A DNA stretch of 64,000 nt from Phyllobacterium trifolii (GCF_014192095.1 NZ_JACHXN010000003.1:344060-408059), one strand, 5' to 3'; shown: positions 1-8,500, counted from the stretch's first letter. The notes: generated by a model not told the origin, from the letters alone. Translations and numbers: made by a program.

Positions 1-317
1 TGCTCGCCCCAGTACATCGGGCGGATATAGACGGCCGCGTTACCGTCGAATTTCTTCAGGCCATCCTTGGCAAGGCCGATGATTTCCTCGGTGCTCATGG
101 TCGGCATCAACCCCATGGCGATCGCCGATGTGTTGACCCGGGCCGCGTGCTTGTCGAGATCGGGCGAAACCCCTTCGAACCAGCGCCCGCCATCGAAGAC
201 CGTCGAGGCCAGCCACATCGCATGGCTGCGCGGGCCGATCAGGGGAACATTTCCTTCGTACCAGTCGCCATCGACATAGGTCCATGTCACTGTTTGGGCT
301 TGAGTATTAACCGCCAT
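1..317 (-). CDS. ilvE: Branched-chain amino acid aminotransferase, N-terminal part (runs off left edge)
   Basis: The reverse strand reads from an ATG at 317 to the window edge without a stop (about 105 codons). The protein begins MAVNTQAQTVTWTYVDGDWY and contains SHAMWLASTVFDGGRWFEG, followed by DLDKHAARVNTSAIAMGL and AVYIRPMYWGE. This is the N-terminal fold of class IV PLP aminotransferases. The family moves the amino group between leucine, isoleucine or valine and 2-oxoglutarate in the cytoplasm. The PLP lysine lies outside the window, so BCAT is inferred rather than D-amino-acid transaminase or aminodeoxychorismate lyase. It is transcribed away from repeat element A at 356. Confidence 0.8.
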   Translation of the reverse strand, partial: MAVNTQAQTVTWTYVDGDWYEGNVPLIGPRSHAMWLASTVFDGGRWFEGVSPDLDKHAARVNTSAIAMGLMPTMSTEEIIGLAKDGLKKFDGNAAVYIRPMYWGE

Positions 318-355
318 GATACTGATTCCGTCCCGCTGGTAATTTTTGCCACCTT

Positions 356-531
356 ATCTCCCCCCTTGCGGGGGAGAAAGCGATTTCAGCATCTTAGCCT
401 CTTTGCTAAGTGCTAGAAATCGCAAGAGAGGGGATTTGCTTCACTGAACTACCCCCTCACTTGGATTTTCCAAGGATTTAGCGAAGAGGCTAAATCCAGG
501 AAAATCCTTTCTCTCCCACAAGGGGAGAGAA
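356..531. repeat. Structured palindromic repeat element A, copy 1
   Basis: About 176 bp almost identical to 14693-14868. The two ends are inverted copies of each other: a C-run/G-run block followed by GAGAAAG on the left, and CTTTCTCTCCC...GGGGAGAGA on the right. Between them are two further dyads, GCGATTTC/GAAATCGC around TTAGC...GCTAAG, and GGATTTTCC...GGATTTAGC with GGCTAAATCC...GGAAAATCC. No reading frame of note. It sits between the divergently facing ilvE 5' end and the L,D-transpeptidase gene, as a dispersed non-coding palindromic element would. Confidence 0.85.
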
Positions 532-725
532 AACCGGCGTTCTCACAAAGTGTTTATCCGAAGTTGAACGACCAATTCCATTGCGTATGGGCTTTTTGTT
601 GCGGCGCGGCAACAGTCGGCGCGCCGCCTTGTTTGCGCCCTATTGTCAACGGTTAGCCGCCATATTCATTGTGCGTTTAGGCGGCGCAACTTCGCGTTTC
701 CCCATCCCGTCACCAACCTGGTTCA

Positions 726-1442
726 ATGATGCAAAACACACTTTCCCGTCGCGGCTTTCTGGCTGCATTGACTGCAACCGCCGCAGCCGGTCTCGCAGGC
801 TGCGCACAGATCCGCGACGACAGGCCAGTCATCCAGGTCGATGACTATGGCAATCCCCTCTCGACGCCGCAAATGGATGTCGACCCGGCTTTCGCTTCGT
901 TTCAATCCATGTATTCGGCACGCGAAGACGATGGCTATCAACTACCGGCAATCCCGATCGAAAAGATGGACAAGCGCTATCTTCGGCAGATCGTGCAGGA
1001 TCCGACCGGCGAACAGCCGGGGACGATCGTCGTCGATACGACCGACAAGTTCCTGTATCAGGTGCGCGAAGGCGGACAGGCGATCCGCTACGGCGTCGGT
1101 ATCGGCAAGGAAGGTTTCGCCTGGTCGGGCCGCGCCGTCGTCCAGTGGAAGCGCCACTGGCCGACGTGGACGCCGCCAGATGAGATGGTCGCCCGCCAGC
1201 CGGAACTGGTGCAATACAGTGCCAGAAATGGCGGCATGCAGCCGGGACTGAAAAATCCGCTCGGTGCCCGCGCGCTTTACCTCTTCAAGGATGGCGTCGA
1301 CACGCTCTACCGCCTGCACGGCTCGCCGGAGTGGTGGTCGATCGGCAAGGCCGTGTCATCCGGCTGCGTGCGCCTGATCAACCAGGACATCATCGACCTT
1401 TATGACCGTGTGCCGAACAAGACGCCGGTTCTGGTGACATAA
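726..1442 (+). CDS. L,D-transpeptidase (YkuD domain), Tat-exported lipoprotein
   Basis: 238 aa. The N-terminus shows a twin-arginine motif (SRRGFLA, residues 7-13) and a lipobox LAGC with Cys26, so export by Tat and lipidation are likely. The YkuD catalytic motif HGSPEWWSIGKAVSSGCVR has His198 and Cys214. Members form 3-3 peptidoglycan cross-links or attach proteins to peptidoglycan in the periplasm. Two adjacent ATG codons (726, 729) could start it and neither has a strong Shine-Dalgarno. It is monocistronic, with repeat A upstream and a rho-independent terminator 20 bp downstream. Which transpeptidase subtype it is cannot be told. Confidence 0.88.
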   Translation: MMQNTLSRRGFLAALTATAAAGLAGCAQIRDDRPVIQVDDYGNPLSTPQMDVDPAFASFQSMYSAREDDGYQLPAIPIEKMDKRYLRQIVQDPTGEQPGTIVVDTTDKFLYQVREGGQAIRYGVGIGKEGFAWSGRAVVQWKRHWPTWTPPDEMVARQPELVQYSARNGGMQPGLKNPLGARALYLFKDGVDTLYRLHGSPEWWSIGKAVSSGCVRLINQDIIDLYDRVPNKTPVLVT

Positions 1443-1463
1443 GTTTACGCTCGATATCAGATC

Positions 1464-1500
1464 AAAAAGGCCGGTGGATCGCTCCATCGGCCTTTTTTCT
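1464..1500 (+). terminator. Rho-independent terminator after the L,D-transpeptidase gene
   Basis: The stem GGCCGGTGGA / TCCATCGGCC closes a TCGC loop with one G-T pair. It is preceded by AAAAA and followed by TTTTTT, so it may also work on the reverse strand. Confidence 0.85.
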
Positions 1501-1559
1501 TTGCCGGCTCTATGCCGGAGTGAGGAGCTACGTCTGGCGCTGTGAGCCTCGCGGTAAAC

Positions 1560-1898
1560 CTATCTTTTCTTGCAACTGATCAGCACTGAATTTCCATCGG
1601 TATATTTGCTGCGCAAGGTGTAGAGCCAGCCCTGGCACTCCTGCATGGAAGTAAAGCAACGAAAGAACGAGACCGTCGTATTGTCACCGCCCATGGAAAG
1701 GATCGGGTTGTCTGTCGTGCCAGTATATTGCCCGAGGATGATCCCGGAGCCGCGCGGCGGCGTGTTGCAGCGCTGACCGGCATATTCGCTGACATTCTTG
1801 CGAACCGCCGCCTGCACCTGCGACATATCCGTGAGAGCGAGCACCGGCTGCGCTAGGAAACCAAGGCCGAGTAACAGGGCGAACGCGCTTCTCTTCAT
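1560..1898 (-). CDS. Small exported protein of unknown function
   Basis: 112 aa with a clear signal peptide (MKRSAFALLLGLGFLAQPVLA). The mature part has four cysteines (RCNTPP, RCFTSMQEC, ISCKK), suggesting disulfides in the periplasm. GGAG lies 8 nt before the ATG and supports the start. I do not recognise a family. The next gene upstream on the same strand (start 2559) ends 139 bp before this one begins, so co-transcription is possible but unproven. Confidence 0.7.
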   Translation of the reverse strand: MKRSAFALLLGLGFLAQPVLALTDMSQVQAAVRKNVSEYAGQRCNTPPRGSGIILGQYTGTTDNPILSMGGDNTTVSFFRCFTSMQECQGWLYTLRSKYTDGNSVLISCKKR

Positions 1899-2037
1899 CT
1901 ATAATCTCCGAGGCTATTCAAGAACAAACCAAGCGTCCGAATCCCCCGCGCGGGCGTCGTGTATTTATAGCTCATTTCGACGCGCAGGTAAGTGCGCGGA
2001 CGCCGCAGCACGGCGAAGTGAAGGTAATGTGAAACGG

Positions 2038-2559
2038 CTAGCGCCCTGCTGTCAGCACCTTTTGAAAGGTCGGTGACAAGCGGGCGAGATTGTTCCGCAA
2101 GCATGCGATACCGCGCCCGCCACCCAAGGCGACCGAGCTGCACAACCTCCGGAAATCAGGGCCGCACGATTGGCGCACGATCATCATCTCCTGACGCGGC
2201 GTGAAGGACGGGTTGGGAGCGGCAGCAGCGGGGGCGGTTGCGGCTGGGGCGGTTGCCGTGCCGGTTGAAGATGCTGCCGGCGCTGACTTGCCTCCTCCGA
2301 GCGCCGCTAGTGCCGACTGGCAAGCGGCCGAAAGTGACGAGTTATGCTGCTGCAGACAGGTGAGCGCGGCTTTGCCTCCCGGTTGCACACCCGAACATTG
2401 CGCCATGAAATCGGATCGGCAGGCGGATTTGATGGCGCTTTGCTGCGCTGCGGTTGGTTGCTGGGCAGCTGCGGCACCGGCGAAAACGCCGGCCATACAA
2501 AGCATGGTTATAAACAGGCCGCCTCTGCGGTCTGTACATTTTCTGGTTTCTTCGAACAT
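2038..2559 (-). CDS. Exported cysteine-rich repeat protein
   Basis: 173 aa. A basic N-terminus with RR leads into a hydrophobic stretch ending AGAAAAQQ, a signal peptide. Two related modules follow: CRSDFMAQCSGVQPGGKAALTCLQQH and CGPDFRRLCSSVALGGGRGIACL. They match the pattern of the cysteine-rich FGFR/GLG1-type repeat common in rhizobial exported proteins. An Ala/Pro/Thr-rich linker separates them. The function is unknown. The ribosome site GGGAG sits 7 nt before the ATG and is inside a perfect 9-bp hairpin (2567-2593). Confidence 0.75.
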   Translation of the reverse strand: MFEETRKCTDRRGGLFITMLCMAGVFAGAAAAQQPTAAQQSAIKSACRSDFMAQCSGVQPGGKAALTCLQQHNSSLSAACQSALAALGGGKSAPAASSTGTATAPAATAPAAAAPNPSFTPRQEMMIVRQSCGPDFRRLCSSVALGGGRGIACLRNNLARLSPTFQKVLTAGR

Positions 2560-2566
2560 CGAACCT

Positions 2567-2593
2567 CTCCCTGGGGAATGCGATCCCAGGGAG
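2567..2593 (-). promoter_or_regulatory. Leader hairpin covering the ribosome-binding site of the cysteine-rich repeat gene
   Basis: On the reverse strand CTCCCTGGG and CCCAGGGAG pair perfectly (9 bp) around a 9-nt loop. The 3' arm contains GGGAG, which is the Shine-Dalgarno of the gene starting at 2559 (7-nt spacing). When folded it would hide the ribosome site. Confidence 0.55.
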
Positions 2594-2680
2594 AAGTTGA
2601 CATGCAGGACGGGCGAAGGACAGTACGTTACAGTTACGAGAGGCCGGACGCGGCGAGCGCCACGTGCACGTCCTTTCAGC

Positions 2681-4786
2681 TCAAACGCCGGCTTTTCCGA
2701 CCAGTTTCAGCGCATAGGCATAGACATAGGCGACCTCTTCCAATCGCGAGAAGCGCCCCGAGGCACCGGCGTGTCCCGCATCCATGTTGATGCGGAAAAG
2801 CACCGGATTGCCGTCCGTCTTGAAGTCCCGCAGCTTTGCCACCCATTTCGCCGGTTCCCAATAGGTCACACGCGGATCGGTGAGGCCAGCGACGGCAAGG
2901 ATCGGCGGATAATCCTGCGCGACGATGTTATCGTAGGGCGAATAGGAGGCCATGTAGGCGTAGTCGGTGGCCGAGGTGATAGGATTGCCCCATTCGGTCC
3001 ATTCCGGCGGGGTGAGCGGCAGCGTGTCGTCGAGCATGGTATTGATGACATCGACGAAGGGCACTTCGGCAATGACGCCGCCAAAATTGCCTGGCGCCAT
3101 GTTGGCGATGGCACCCATCAGCAGACCTCCAGCGGAACCGCCTTGCGCGACGATGCGGTCGTGACTGGTGAACCCTTCCGCGACGAGGTGTTCGGACGCG
3201 GCGATGAAATCGGTGAAGGTGTTCTTCTTCTTCAGACGCTTGCCGTTTTCGTACCAGTCATAGCCTTTGTCCTTGCCGCCGCGAATATGGGCGATGGCAT
3301 AGATGAAGCCACGGTCGGCGAGGGACAGGCAATTGGTGTTGAAGCTTGCCGGAATGGTGATGCCATAGGAGCCATAGCCGTAAAGCAGGCATGGCGCCGA
3401 GCCATCGATCTTCGTGTCGCGATGATAGACGATTGAGATCGGAACGATCTCGCCATCGGGAGCAGGGGCGAGCAGGCGGCGCGTGATGTAATCGTCCGGA
3501 TTGTGCCCGGAGGGTACTTCCTGCGTTTTTAGAAGCGTGCGCTCGCGCGTGCGCATATTGTAATCATAGAGCTGGGTCGGCGTGGTCATGGACGAATAGG
3601 AAAAGCGGATGATCTCCGTGTCATATTCGGCGCTGCCCTGCAGACCAAGCGCATAGGCTTCTTCATCAAACGATATCGAATGTTGCTCGCCCGAATGGCG
3701 GTCGCGGATCATGATGCGCGGCAGTCCGTTCTCACGCTCGAGCCAGACCAGATGATTGCTGTAGGCCGAGTGACCGAGGAGCAGGCGTCCGGCCTTGTGG
3801 GCAACGATCTCGGTCCAGTTGGCCTTTTCCGGCGCATTCACCGGCGCGCTCATGATCTTGAAATCCTTGGCGCCATCGGCATTCGTAAGGATGTAGAAGA
3901 CATCGCCGCCCTCGGTGAGGCCGTATTCGACGCCTGTCTGCCGTTCGATGACGAGTTTCGGTTCGGCGGTATCGTCATTGGCTGGCAGCAGCCACATTTC
4001 GGAGGTTTCGTGATCGTGAATATCGATGAAGACAAAATCATTGAGCGTGCTGCCGCCGACGCCGAGGAAGAAACCCGGGTCTTTCTCCTCGTGGATCAGG
4101 CGATCCTCGCTCTCGGGCTGGCCGAGCTTATGGTAGAACAGGCGGGACGGCCGATGATTGGCGTCGACGCGCGTATAATAAAAGCCATTCGACTGGGCAT
4201 TCCACACGCCACCACCGGACGTATCACTGACCGTCTCGGTGGTGTCCTGCAGCGTCGCGAGGTCACGCACCTTCAGCGTGAAGAACTCTGAACCCTTGTC
4301 ATCGAAGCCCCAGATCATCTTGCTGTGATCGGGAGAGTGATCCGCCGAGGCAAGGCGGAAATAGGCCTTGCCTTCGCCTTCGAGATCGCCGTCAAGCAGC
4401 ATGGTCTCGTCACCGCCATCGCGCGGCGTGCGGAAAAAGCGGGGCTGCTGGCCGCCGGTCTTGTAGGAGGTTCCGTAGGCGTAAGGTCCGTCTTTGGATG
4501 GAACCGACGAATCATCCTCCTTGATCCGGCCCTTCATTTCGTCAAAAAGCCTCACCTGAAGATCCTTGGTGTCGGCCATCAGCGATGACTGGTAAGCGTT
4601 TTCCGCTTCGAGATGGATGCGAATCGCCGGATCCAGCGTGGAAGGGTCGCGAAAAACATCCTGCCAGTTGTCAGCGCGCATCCAGCCGTAATCGTCTGTA
4701 CGGGTGATGCCGTGCCGCGTATCGGATATGGGGTGCTTCTCGGATTGCGGCGCAGGGATGCTCAAAAAACGGGGCGTATCGGTCAT
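2681..4786 (-). CDS. ptrB: Oligopeptidase B (S9 family prolyl-oligopeptidase fold)
   Basis: 701 aa from the ATG at 4786 (MTDTPRFLSI). An upstream in-frame ATG at 4888 would run into msrB and is unlikely. The seven-bladed propeller fills the first ~400 residues. The C-terminal alpha/beta hydrolase carries GGSAGG with nucleophile Ser551, acid Asp637 (LTDPRV) and base His672 (DAGHAG). The family cuts short peptides after Arg or Lys, usually in the cytoplasm, and the length is typical. The spacer to msrB holds no obvious promoter, so co-transcription behind msrB is possible. Confidence 0.9.
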   Translation of the reverse strand: MTDTPRFLSIPAPQSEKHPISDTRHGITRTDDYGWMRADNWQDVFRDPSTLDPAIRIHLEAENAYQSSLMADTKDLQVRLFDEMKGRIKEDDSSVPSKDGPYAYGTSYKTGGQQPRFFRTPRDGGDETMLLDGDLEGEGKAYFRLASADHSPDHSKMIWGFDDKGSEFFTLKVRDLATLQDTTETVSDTSGGGVWNAQSNGFYYTRVDANHRPSRLFYHKLGQPESEDRLIHEEKDPGFFLGVGGSTLNDFVFIDIHDHETSEMWLLPANDDTAEPKLVIERQTGVEYGLTEGGDVFYILTNADGAKDFKIMSAPVNAPEKANWTEIVAHKAGRLLLGHSAYSNHLVWLERENGLPRIMIRDRHSGEQHSISFDEEAYALGLQGSAEYDTEIIRFSYSSMTTPTQLYDYNMRTRERTLLKTQEVPSGHNPDDYITRRLLAPAPDGEIVPISIVYHRDTKIDGSAPCLLYGYGSYGITIPASFNTNCLSLADRGFIYAIAHIRGGKDKGYDWYENGKRLKKKNTFTDFIAASEHLVAEGFTSHDRIVAQGGSAGGLLMGAIANMAPGNFGGVIAEVPFVDVINTMLDDTLPLTPPEWTEWGNPITSATDYAYMASYSPYDNIVAQDYPPILAVAGLTDPRVTYWEPAKWVAKLRDFKTDGNPVLFRINMDAGHAGASGRFSRLEEVAYVYAYALKLVGKAGV

Positions 4787-4874
4787 GGAAAAACTTTCAA
4801 GGGATGAACCGGCGGATGCAACAATCCGCCGGAGGGGGCAATCATTAAAAGGTGTAAAGCAAGTTGCGGGCTGG

Positions 4875-5279
4875 TCAATCCTGATCAAAGACTAACGCGT
4901 TGCCATTCATGCAATAGCGCAAGCCAATGGGGGGAGGGCCGTCCGGGAAAACATGGCCGAGATGCGCATCGCAATCCGCACATTTTATTTCGGTGCGCAG
5001 CATTCCATAGGAGCGATCCTCGATCGCATTGACCGCATCAGGTTCGATCGGGGCAGTGAAACTTGGCCAGCCTGTGCCGGATTCATATTTGGTTTCAGAA
5101 CGATAGAGCGGACGATCGCAGCAAACGCACTTGTATAATCCCTTGAGTTTGCTATCGAAGTTCGGACTTGAAAAGGCGCGCTCCGTCCCGTGTTTTCGGG
5201 TGATTTGATATTGCTCCGGCGTGAGCTGTTCGCGCCACTCGGCGTCCGTTTTAACGACCTTGAATGTCTTTGTGTTCAT
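4875..5279 (-). CDS. msrB: Peptide-methionine (R)-S-oxide reductase MsrB
   Basis: 134 aa. The start is set at the ATG at 5279 because AAAAAGGAAC precedes it at good spacing; an in-frame ATG seven codons earlier lacks this. Zinc-binding pairs are Cys51/Cys54 and Cys100/Cys103. The catalytic Cys123 lies in RYCMNGNAL, near the usual RYCxNxxxL form. SGTGWPSF is also typical. The enzyme repairs methionine-R-sulfoxide in proteins using thioredoxin. No signal peptide, so cytoplasmic. Confidence 0.93.
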   Translation of the reverse strand: MNTKTFKVVKTDAEWREQLTPEQYQITRKHGTERAFSSPNFDSKLKGLYKCVCCDRPLYRSETKYESGTGWPSFTAPIEPDAVNAIEDRSYGMLRTEIKCADCDAHLGHVFPDGPPPIGLRYCMNGNALVFDQD

Positions 5280-5675
5280 CGTTGGTTCCTTTTTACGCAA
5301 ATGTAGGGATGAACACTACACATCGCAATATCTGTTATTATAGAATGCTTCAAGTATTGCGCCCCATTCCTCATTTTTGCCATTTTTTGTCTTAGTGGTA
5401 TGGCGCAAATCCTTTTGCATACGCATTTTTGTTACTGCGTGGGCATTCAGGTTCCGGCTTTCTTGGGTCTATCTCCTACTGCTTACGGTTAATCTCTACC
5501 TTGGGGATTATTTGAAATATTTCTTTCGTAGGCAAAGTATTGATTTGACATTTTCAACGAAATCCGGAATAGATTGTTACCAATGGCGTAGGAGACTTCG
5601 CCTGTTATCGACTTTATATTGGTGATTTTAATCTACCTATCCAGATTTCAAATTAGACGAAGGAATTGGACTTAG
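5280..5675. promoter_or_regulatory. AT-rich control region upstream of mucR
   Basis: 396 bp without a convincing gene, clearly richer in A and T than its neighbours and containing many T-A steps. It separates divergent msrB and mucR. MucR/Ros proteins are known to bind AT-rich DNA with T-A steps and often repress their own gene, so autoregulatory sites here are expected but not proven. An 82-codon open frame at 5377-5625 looks like chance. Confidence 0.5.
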
Positions 5676-6113
5676 ATGACCACGTTCGACAATTCAAACA
5701 CAACTGGTAGTGACGTGCTGCTGGAACTCACAGCGGAATTGGTTGCTGCTTATGTGAGCAACAACTCAGTGCCGGCCGGCGATCTGCCCGGTCTCATCTC
5801 TGATGTTCATGCAGCCCTTGGCCGGGTTGGCGGTGGTCTGGAAGCCGTAACTGCCATCCAGGAAAAACCCAAGCCAGCTATCAATCCGAAAAAGTCTGTC
5901 GCGGATGATTTTATTGTCTGCCTCGAAGACGGCAAAAAGTTCAAGTCGTTGAAGCGTCATCTGATGACGCACTACAACCTGACTCCTGAACAATATCGTG
6001 AGAAGTGGGACCTTGATCCTTCCTATCCGATGGTCGCTCCGAATTATGCAGCAGCCCGTTCGCGCCTGGCAAAGAATATGGGCCTGGGTCGCAAGCGCAA
6101 GAAGGCCGCTTAA
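5676..6113 (+). CDS. mucR: MucR/Ros family zinc-finger transcriptional regulator
   Basis: 145 aa. The prokaryotic zinc finger is [19 protein letters not shown]: Cys82, Asp85, His95 and His99, so the second cysteine of the classical finger is Asp. It is followed by [29 protein letters not shown], the conserved Ros core. The C-terminus is basic ([10 protein letters not shown]). Family members are global H-NS-like repressors controlling exopolysaccharide, motility and virulence genes in rhizobia and Brucella. GAAGGA lies upstream of the ATG. Length is typical. Confidence 0.95.
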   Translation: MTTFDNSNTTGSDVLLELTAELVAAYVSNNSVPAGDLPGLISDVHAALGRVGGGLEAVTAIQEKPKPAINPKKSVADDFIVCLEDGKKFKSLKRHLMTHYNLTPEQYREKWDLDPSYPMVAPNYAAARSRLAKNMGLGRKRKKAA

Positions 6114-6153
6114 AGACCTTTGCTAACCCTGATGCACATCTGATGCGCCGGTT

Positions 6154-6565
6154 TTACGCGTTTCCGATGCTTCCGCATCTTGGTGCAAGCGGAAGAGATC
6201 GCTGAGCAGGTCTATGATATAATGACGAAGCGGCGCTGAGAGGCGCCGTTTCGCGTTTGCGGGTATGATCTCCGGTGACGATCATTGACTGACTGCGGTC
6301 TTCCCGCATCGATGACTTCAACGTATCGAGTGCCTGTTTCAACCCAATGTGGCGATTGAGATCGTAGCTCCAATGGCCCTTGACGCCTTTTAGGCGCTCA
6401 CGCTCGATCAGGCGCTTCAGCCGCCTGCATGTATGAGACTTTGTCTCATCATCTTGCGCAATCAATCCATCCAGATCGGCGTTGCAGAGTATCTGCAGCG
6501 CCAGACGCTGGCATACTTATCCTTTGCCGTGATAAACGCGCTTTGGTCCAATCGATTGCCCACAT
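6154..6565 (-). pseudogene. Possible frameshifted small gene of unknown function
   Basis: Two protein-like stretches lie in different reverse frames. One begins at the ATG at 6565 behind AAGGA (MWAIDWTKARLSRQRI). The other, reading LALQILCNADLDGLIAQDDE and then RRLKRLIERERLKGVKGHW, ends at 6154. Joining them needs one frame change near 6500-6520. The result would be a small basic protein of unknown function. Both halves look coded but neither has a convincing complete frame, so this is tentative. Confidence 0.3.
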
Positions 6566-6699
6566 GCGTCCATTCCTTGTTGAGGGATAGACGCAGTATG
6601 GGCAAATACCGACGATGTAGGATAAGAGTCCTATGAAAATCGATAGTAAAACAAAAACACAATTGATATCAGGTGGTTAATAAGAGGGTGCGGGAAAAC

Positions 6700-6720
6700 T
6701 TATCCACGCCCTTGTCCACT
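6700..6720 (+). promoter_or_regulatory. Two DnaA-box-like 9-mers
   Basis: TTATCCACG (6700-6708) and TTGTCCACT (6712-6720) resemble the DnaA box consensus TTATCCACA with one and three changes. They are 12 bp apart and end 42 bp before the start of the DnaA domain-IV-like gene. A third match, TTATCCACT, is at 7960-7968. Confidence 0.5.
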
Positions 6721-6761
6721 TCGATATAAGAAGATATTCCTATAATCAAAGTGGAGTGAGA

Positions 6762-7217
6762 ATGTCTTCGAGTTTGCCCCGTCTGATCCGCTCCGGAGCC
6801 GAAGCCCGGGCCGTCACCGATACGCTGAAGCCGAGACGATGCCGTTTCAAGCGGCCTGCGCTGATGGTCGTCGATGAGGAAGCGCCGGTGGATGAGCGCC
6901 TTTTTCAGCTATGCGACGGAGTCCTTGATATTCTGTCGGCTTTTTTCAATGTGAGCGGCCGGGATCTGCGTTCTCATTCGCGCTGCGAACGTTCAGTGGC
7001 AAGGGTGCGGCAGGTCGGCATGTATGTGGCGCATGTCACACTGGCATTGACCATGAGCGAGGTGGGGCGCGCCTTCGGCCGCGACCGCAGCACGGTCAAT
7101 CATGCTTGTCATCTGGTCGAGGATATGCGCGAGGATCTGGAATTCGACCGGATCATCCAGACGATCGAAAATATCATTCGGGTAGCCTACGTGGAAAGCG
7201 GGAGATTGCGCGCGTGA
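6762..7217 (+). CDS. DnaA domain-IV-like helix-turn-helix protein
   Basis: 151 aa from the ATG at 6762, with GTGGAG five bases upstream; an in-frame GTG at 6756 is the alternative. Residues 80-125 (VRQVGMYVAHVTLALTMSEV then GRAFGRDRSTVNHACHLVED) match the C-terminal DNA-binding domain of DnaA. The signature DHTTV of DnaA is DRSTV here, keeping Asp and the second Thr. There is no AAA+ ATPase part, so it cannot be an initiator itself. It probably binds DnaA-box-like DNA. The downstream gene starts at an overlapping GTGA. Confidence 0.75.
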   Translation: MSSSLPRLIRSGAEARAVTDTLKPRRCRFKRPALMVVDEEAPVDERLFQLCDGVLDILSAFFNVSGRDLRSHSRCERSVARVRQVGMYVAHVTLALTMSEVGRAFGRDRSTVNHACHLVEDMREDLEFDRIIQTIENIIRVAYVESGRLRA

Positions 7218-8006
7218 TTGAACCAGCTAACAAGGAGATTGCTCGGCTGCTGCGTTTTATCGCCAAAGGTGCCGCCAAATCGACGAGACACAAAGTTCTG
7301 ACAAGCTGGTGCTGGAAGCGGCGCATACGGCACGATTTCCGCTACACGAAACGTTGTGAAGGTCACGCTGAGCCAAGGTCTCGGGGCTTTGAGCAAAGGC
7401 AAGATATCGATCAGCGATGCGGGGCGCACCTGGCTTCGCCGTCTCGAATGTACAGATGACCCTTACGCCTGGCAGCATCGGAGCGAAGCGATAATTGCCG
7501 TTGCCGATAAGAGCGGGTCGATGCGGGTGCGCAGCAATGACGCGGAGTCGCCGCTGTCGCTGCTGCGTAATCGCAAGGATGCAAAGGGTCTGCCGCTGAT
7601 CGACGATGAGGCGTTCAAGGCGGGCGAGCGACTGCGATCCGATTTTACACTCGGCAATCTCATGCCCTCGATCGGCGTCAACTGGGATGTAACCGGGTCC
7701 GGTTCACGCGACAATGGTGTGCTCGAGATCACCGATGCGGCACTCGCGGCCCGCCAGCGTGTCGAGCGGGCATTGGAGGCGGTCGGACCGGAACTGTCCG
7801 GCGTGCTGATCGACGTTTGCTGTTTTTTGAAAGGGCTGGAGACTGTTGAACGCGAACGGCGATGGCCGGTGCGTTCGGCAAAACTCATCCTGAAAACTGC
7901 GCTGGCGGTACTCGACCGGCACTATCACCCGCCCGCGCTTGCACGAAGAAACCCGCGGGTTATCCACTGGGGGACGGAGGATTACCGGCCCGAGATTCGA
8001 AATTAA
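7214..8006 (+). pseudogene. DUF6456-type protein with two apparent frameshifts
   Basis: The natural start is the GTG at 7214, overlapping the upstream stop as GTGA, and reads VIEPANKEIARLLRFIAKGA. About 80 bases on, the protein-like reading moves to another frame (DKLVLEAAHTARFPLHET, from 7300), and at about 7350 to a third (VKVTLSQGLGALSKGK...), which stays open to 8006 with TDAALAARQRVERALEAVGP and the end ...HWGTEDYRPEIRN. Each step equals one missing base. No ribosome site precedes the GTG at 7356, so a genuine late start is unlikely. I recall the C-terminal region as the rhizobial DUF6456 family; function unknown. Confidence 0.6.
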
Positions 8007-8443
8007 TGCTGCGTGACCTCGGCGGGGGCGAGGGCATTCTGCGCTTCGCCGCGGATGCGGCCGATCATGGCGCGCAGGCCATTGGACCGCTGCGGCGTCA
8101 GATGTTCGTCGAGGCCGAGTTTCCTCAATATGGCTTCGGGGTTGATCGCCATGATCTCGGAAGCGCGTTTGCCCGAGTAGAGCACCATCATGATGGCGAC
8201 GAGACCGCGCACGATATGCGCGTCGGAATCGCCAACGAACTCGATGACAGGATCGGTGTCACTGTTAAGCGTGCTCTTCAGCCACACCTGGCTGACGCAG
8301 CCCCTGACCTTGTGAGCGGCATCCCGCGCCTCTTCCGGGTAAGGCTTCAGGTCGCGGCCGAGGTCGATGACATAGCGATAGCGATCTTCCCAGTCATCGA
8401 GAAAGTCGAAATCGCCAAAAATATCGTCAATTGTCTGTGCCAT
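8003..8443 (-). CDS. sufE: SufE family cysteine desulfuration protein
   Basis: 146 aa. MAQTIDDIFGDFDFLDDWED is the SufE N-terminus, and Cys49 in VRGCVSQVW is the conserved sulfur-accepting cysteine. SufE takes persulfide sulfur from the cysteine desulfurase SufS and passes it to the SufBCD scaffold during Fe-S cluster assembly in the cytoplasm. Full length with a slightly long tail. It overlaps the convergent DUF6456 gene by four bases. The suf operon itself is not in the window. Confidence 0.92.
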   Translation of the reverse strand: MAQTIDDIFGDFDFLDDWEDRYRYVIDLGRDLKPYPEEARDAAHKVRGCVSQVWLKSTLNSDTDPVIEFVGDSDAHIVRGLVAIMMVLYSGKRASEIMAINPEAILRKLGLDEHLTPQRSNGLRAMIGRIRGEAQNALAPAEVTQH

Positions 8444-8500
8444 GCATCACATATAGTGATTTGAATGCTCTACGTCACCGCCTGAAACGAAAAAGCTCGA

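Noticed and set aside
2201..3436. 411-codon open frame on + strand
   Set aside because: Lies opposite oligopeptidase B and the cysteine-rich gene; low-complexity, histidine/aspartate-rich composition typical of an antisense shadow.
5377..5625. 82-codon open frame between msrB and mucR
   Set aside because: In AT-rich control DNA, no ribosome site, composition not protein-like.
7356..8006. Independent gene starting at GTG 7356
   Set aside because: No ribosome site; coding-like sequence continues upstream in other frames to a coupled GTG at 7214.
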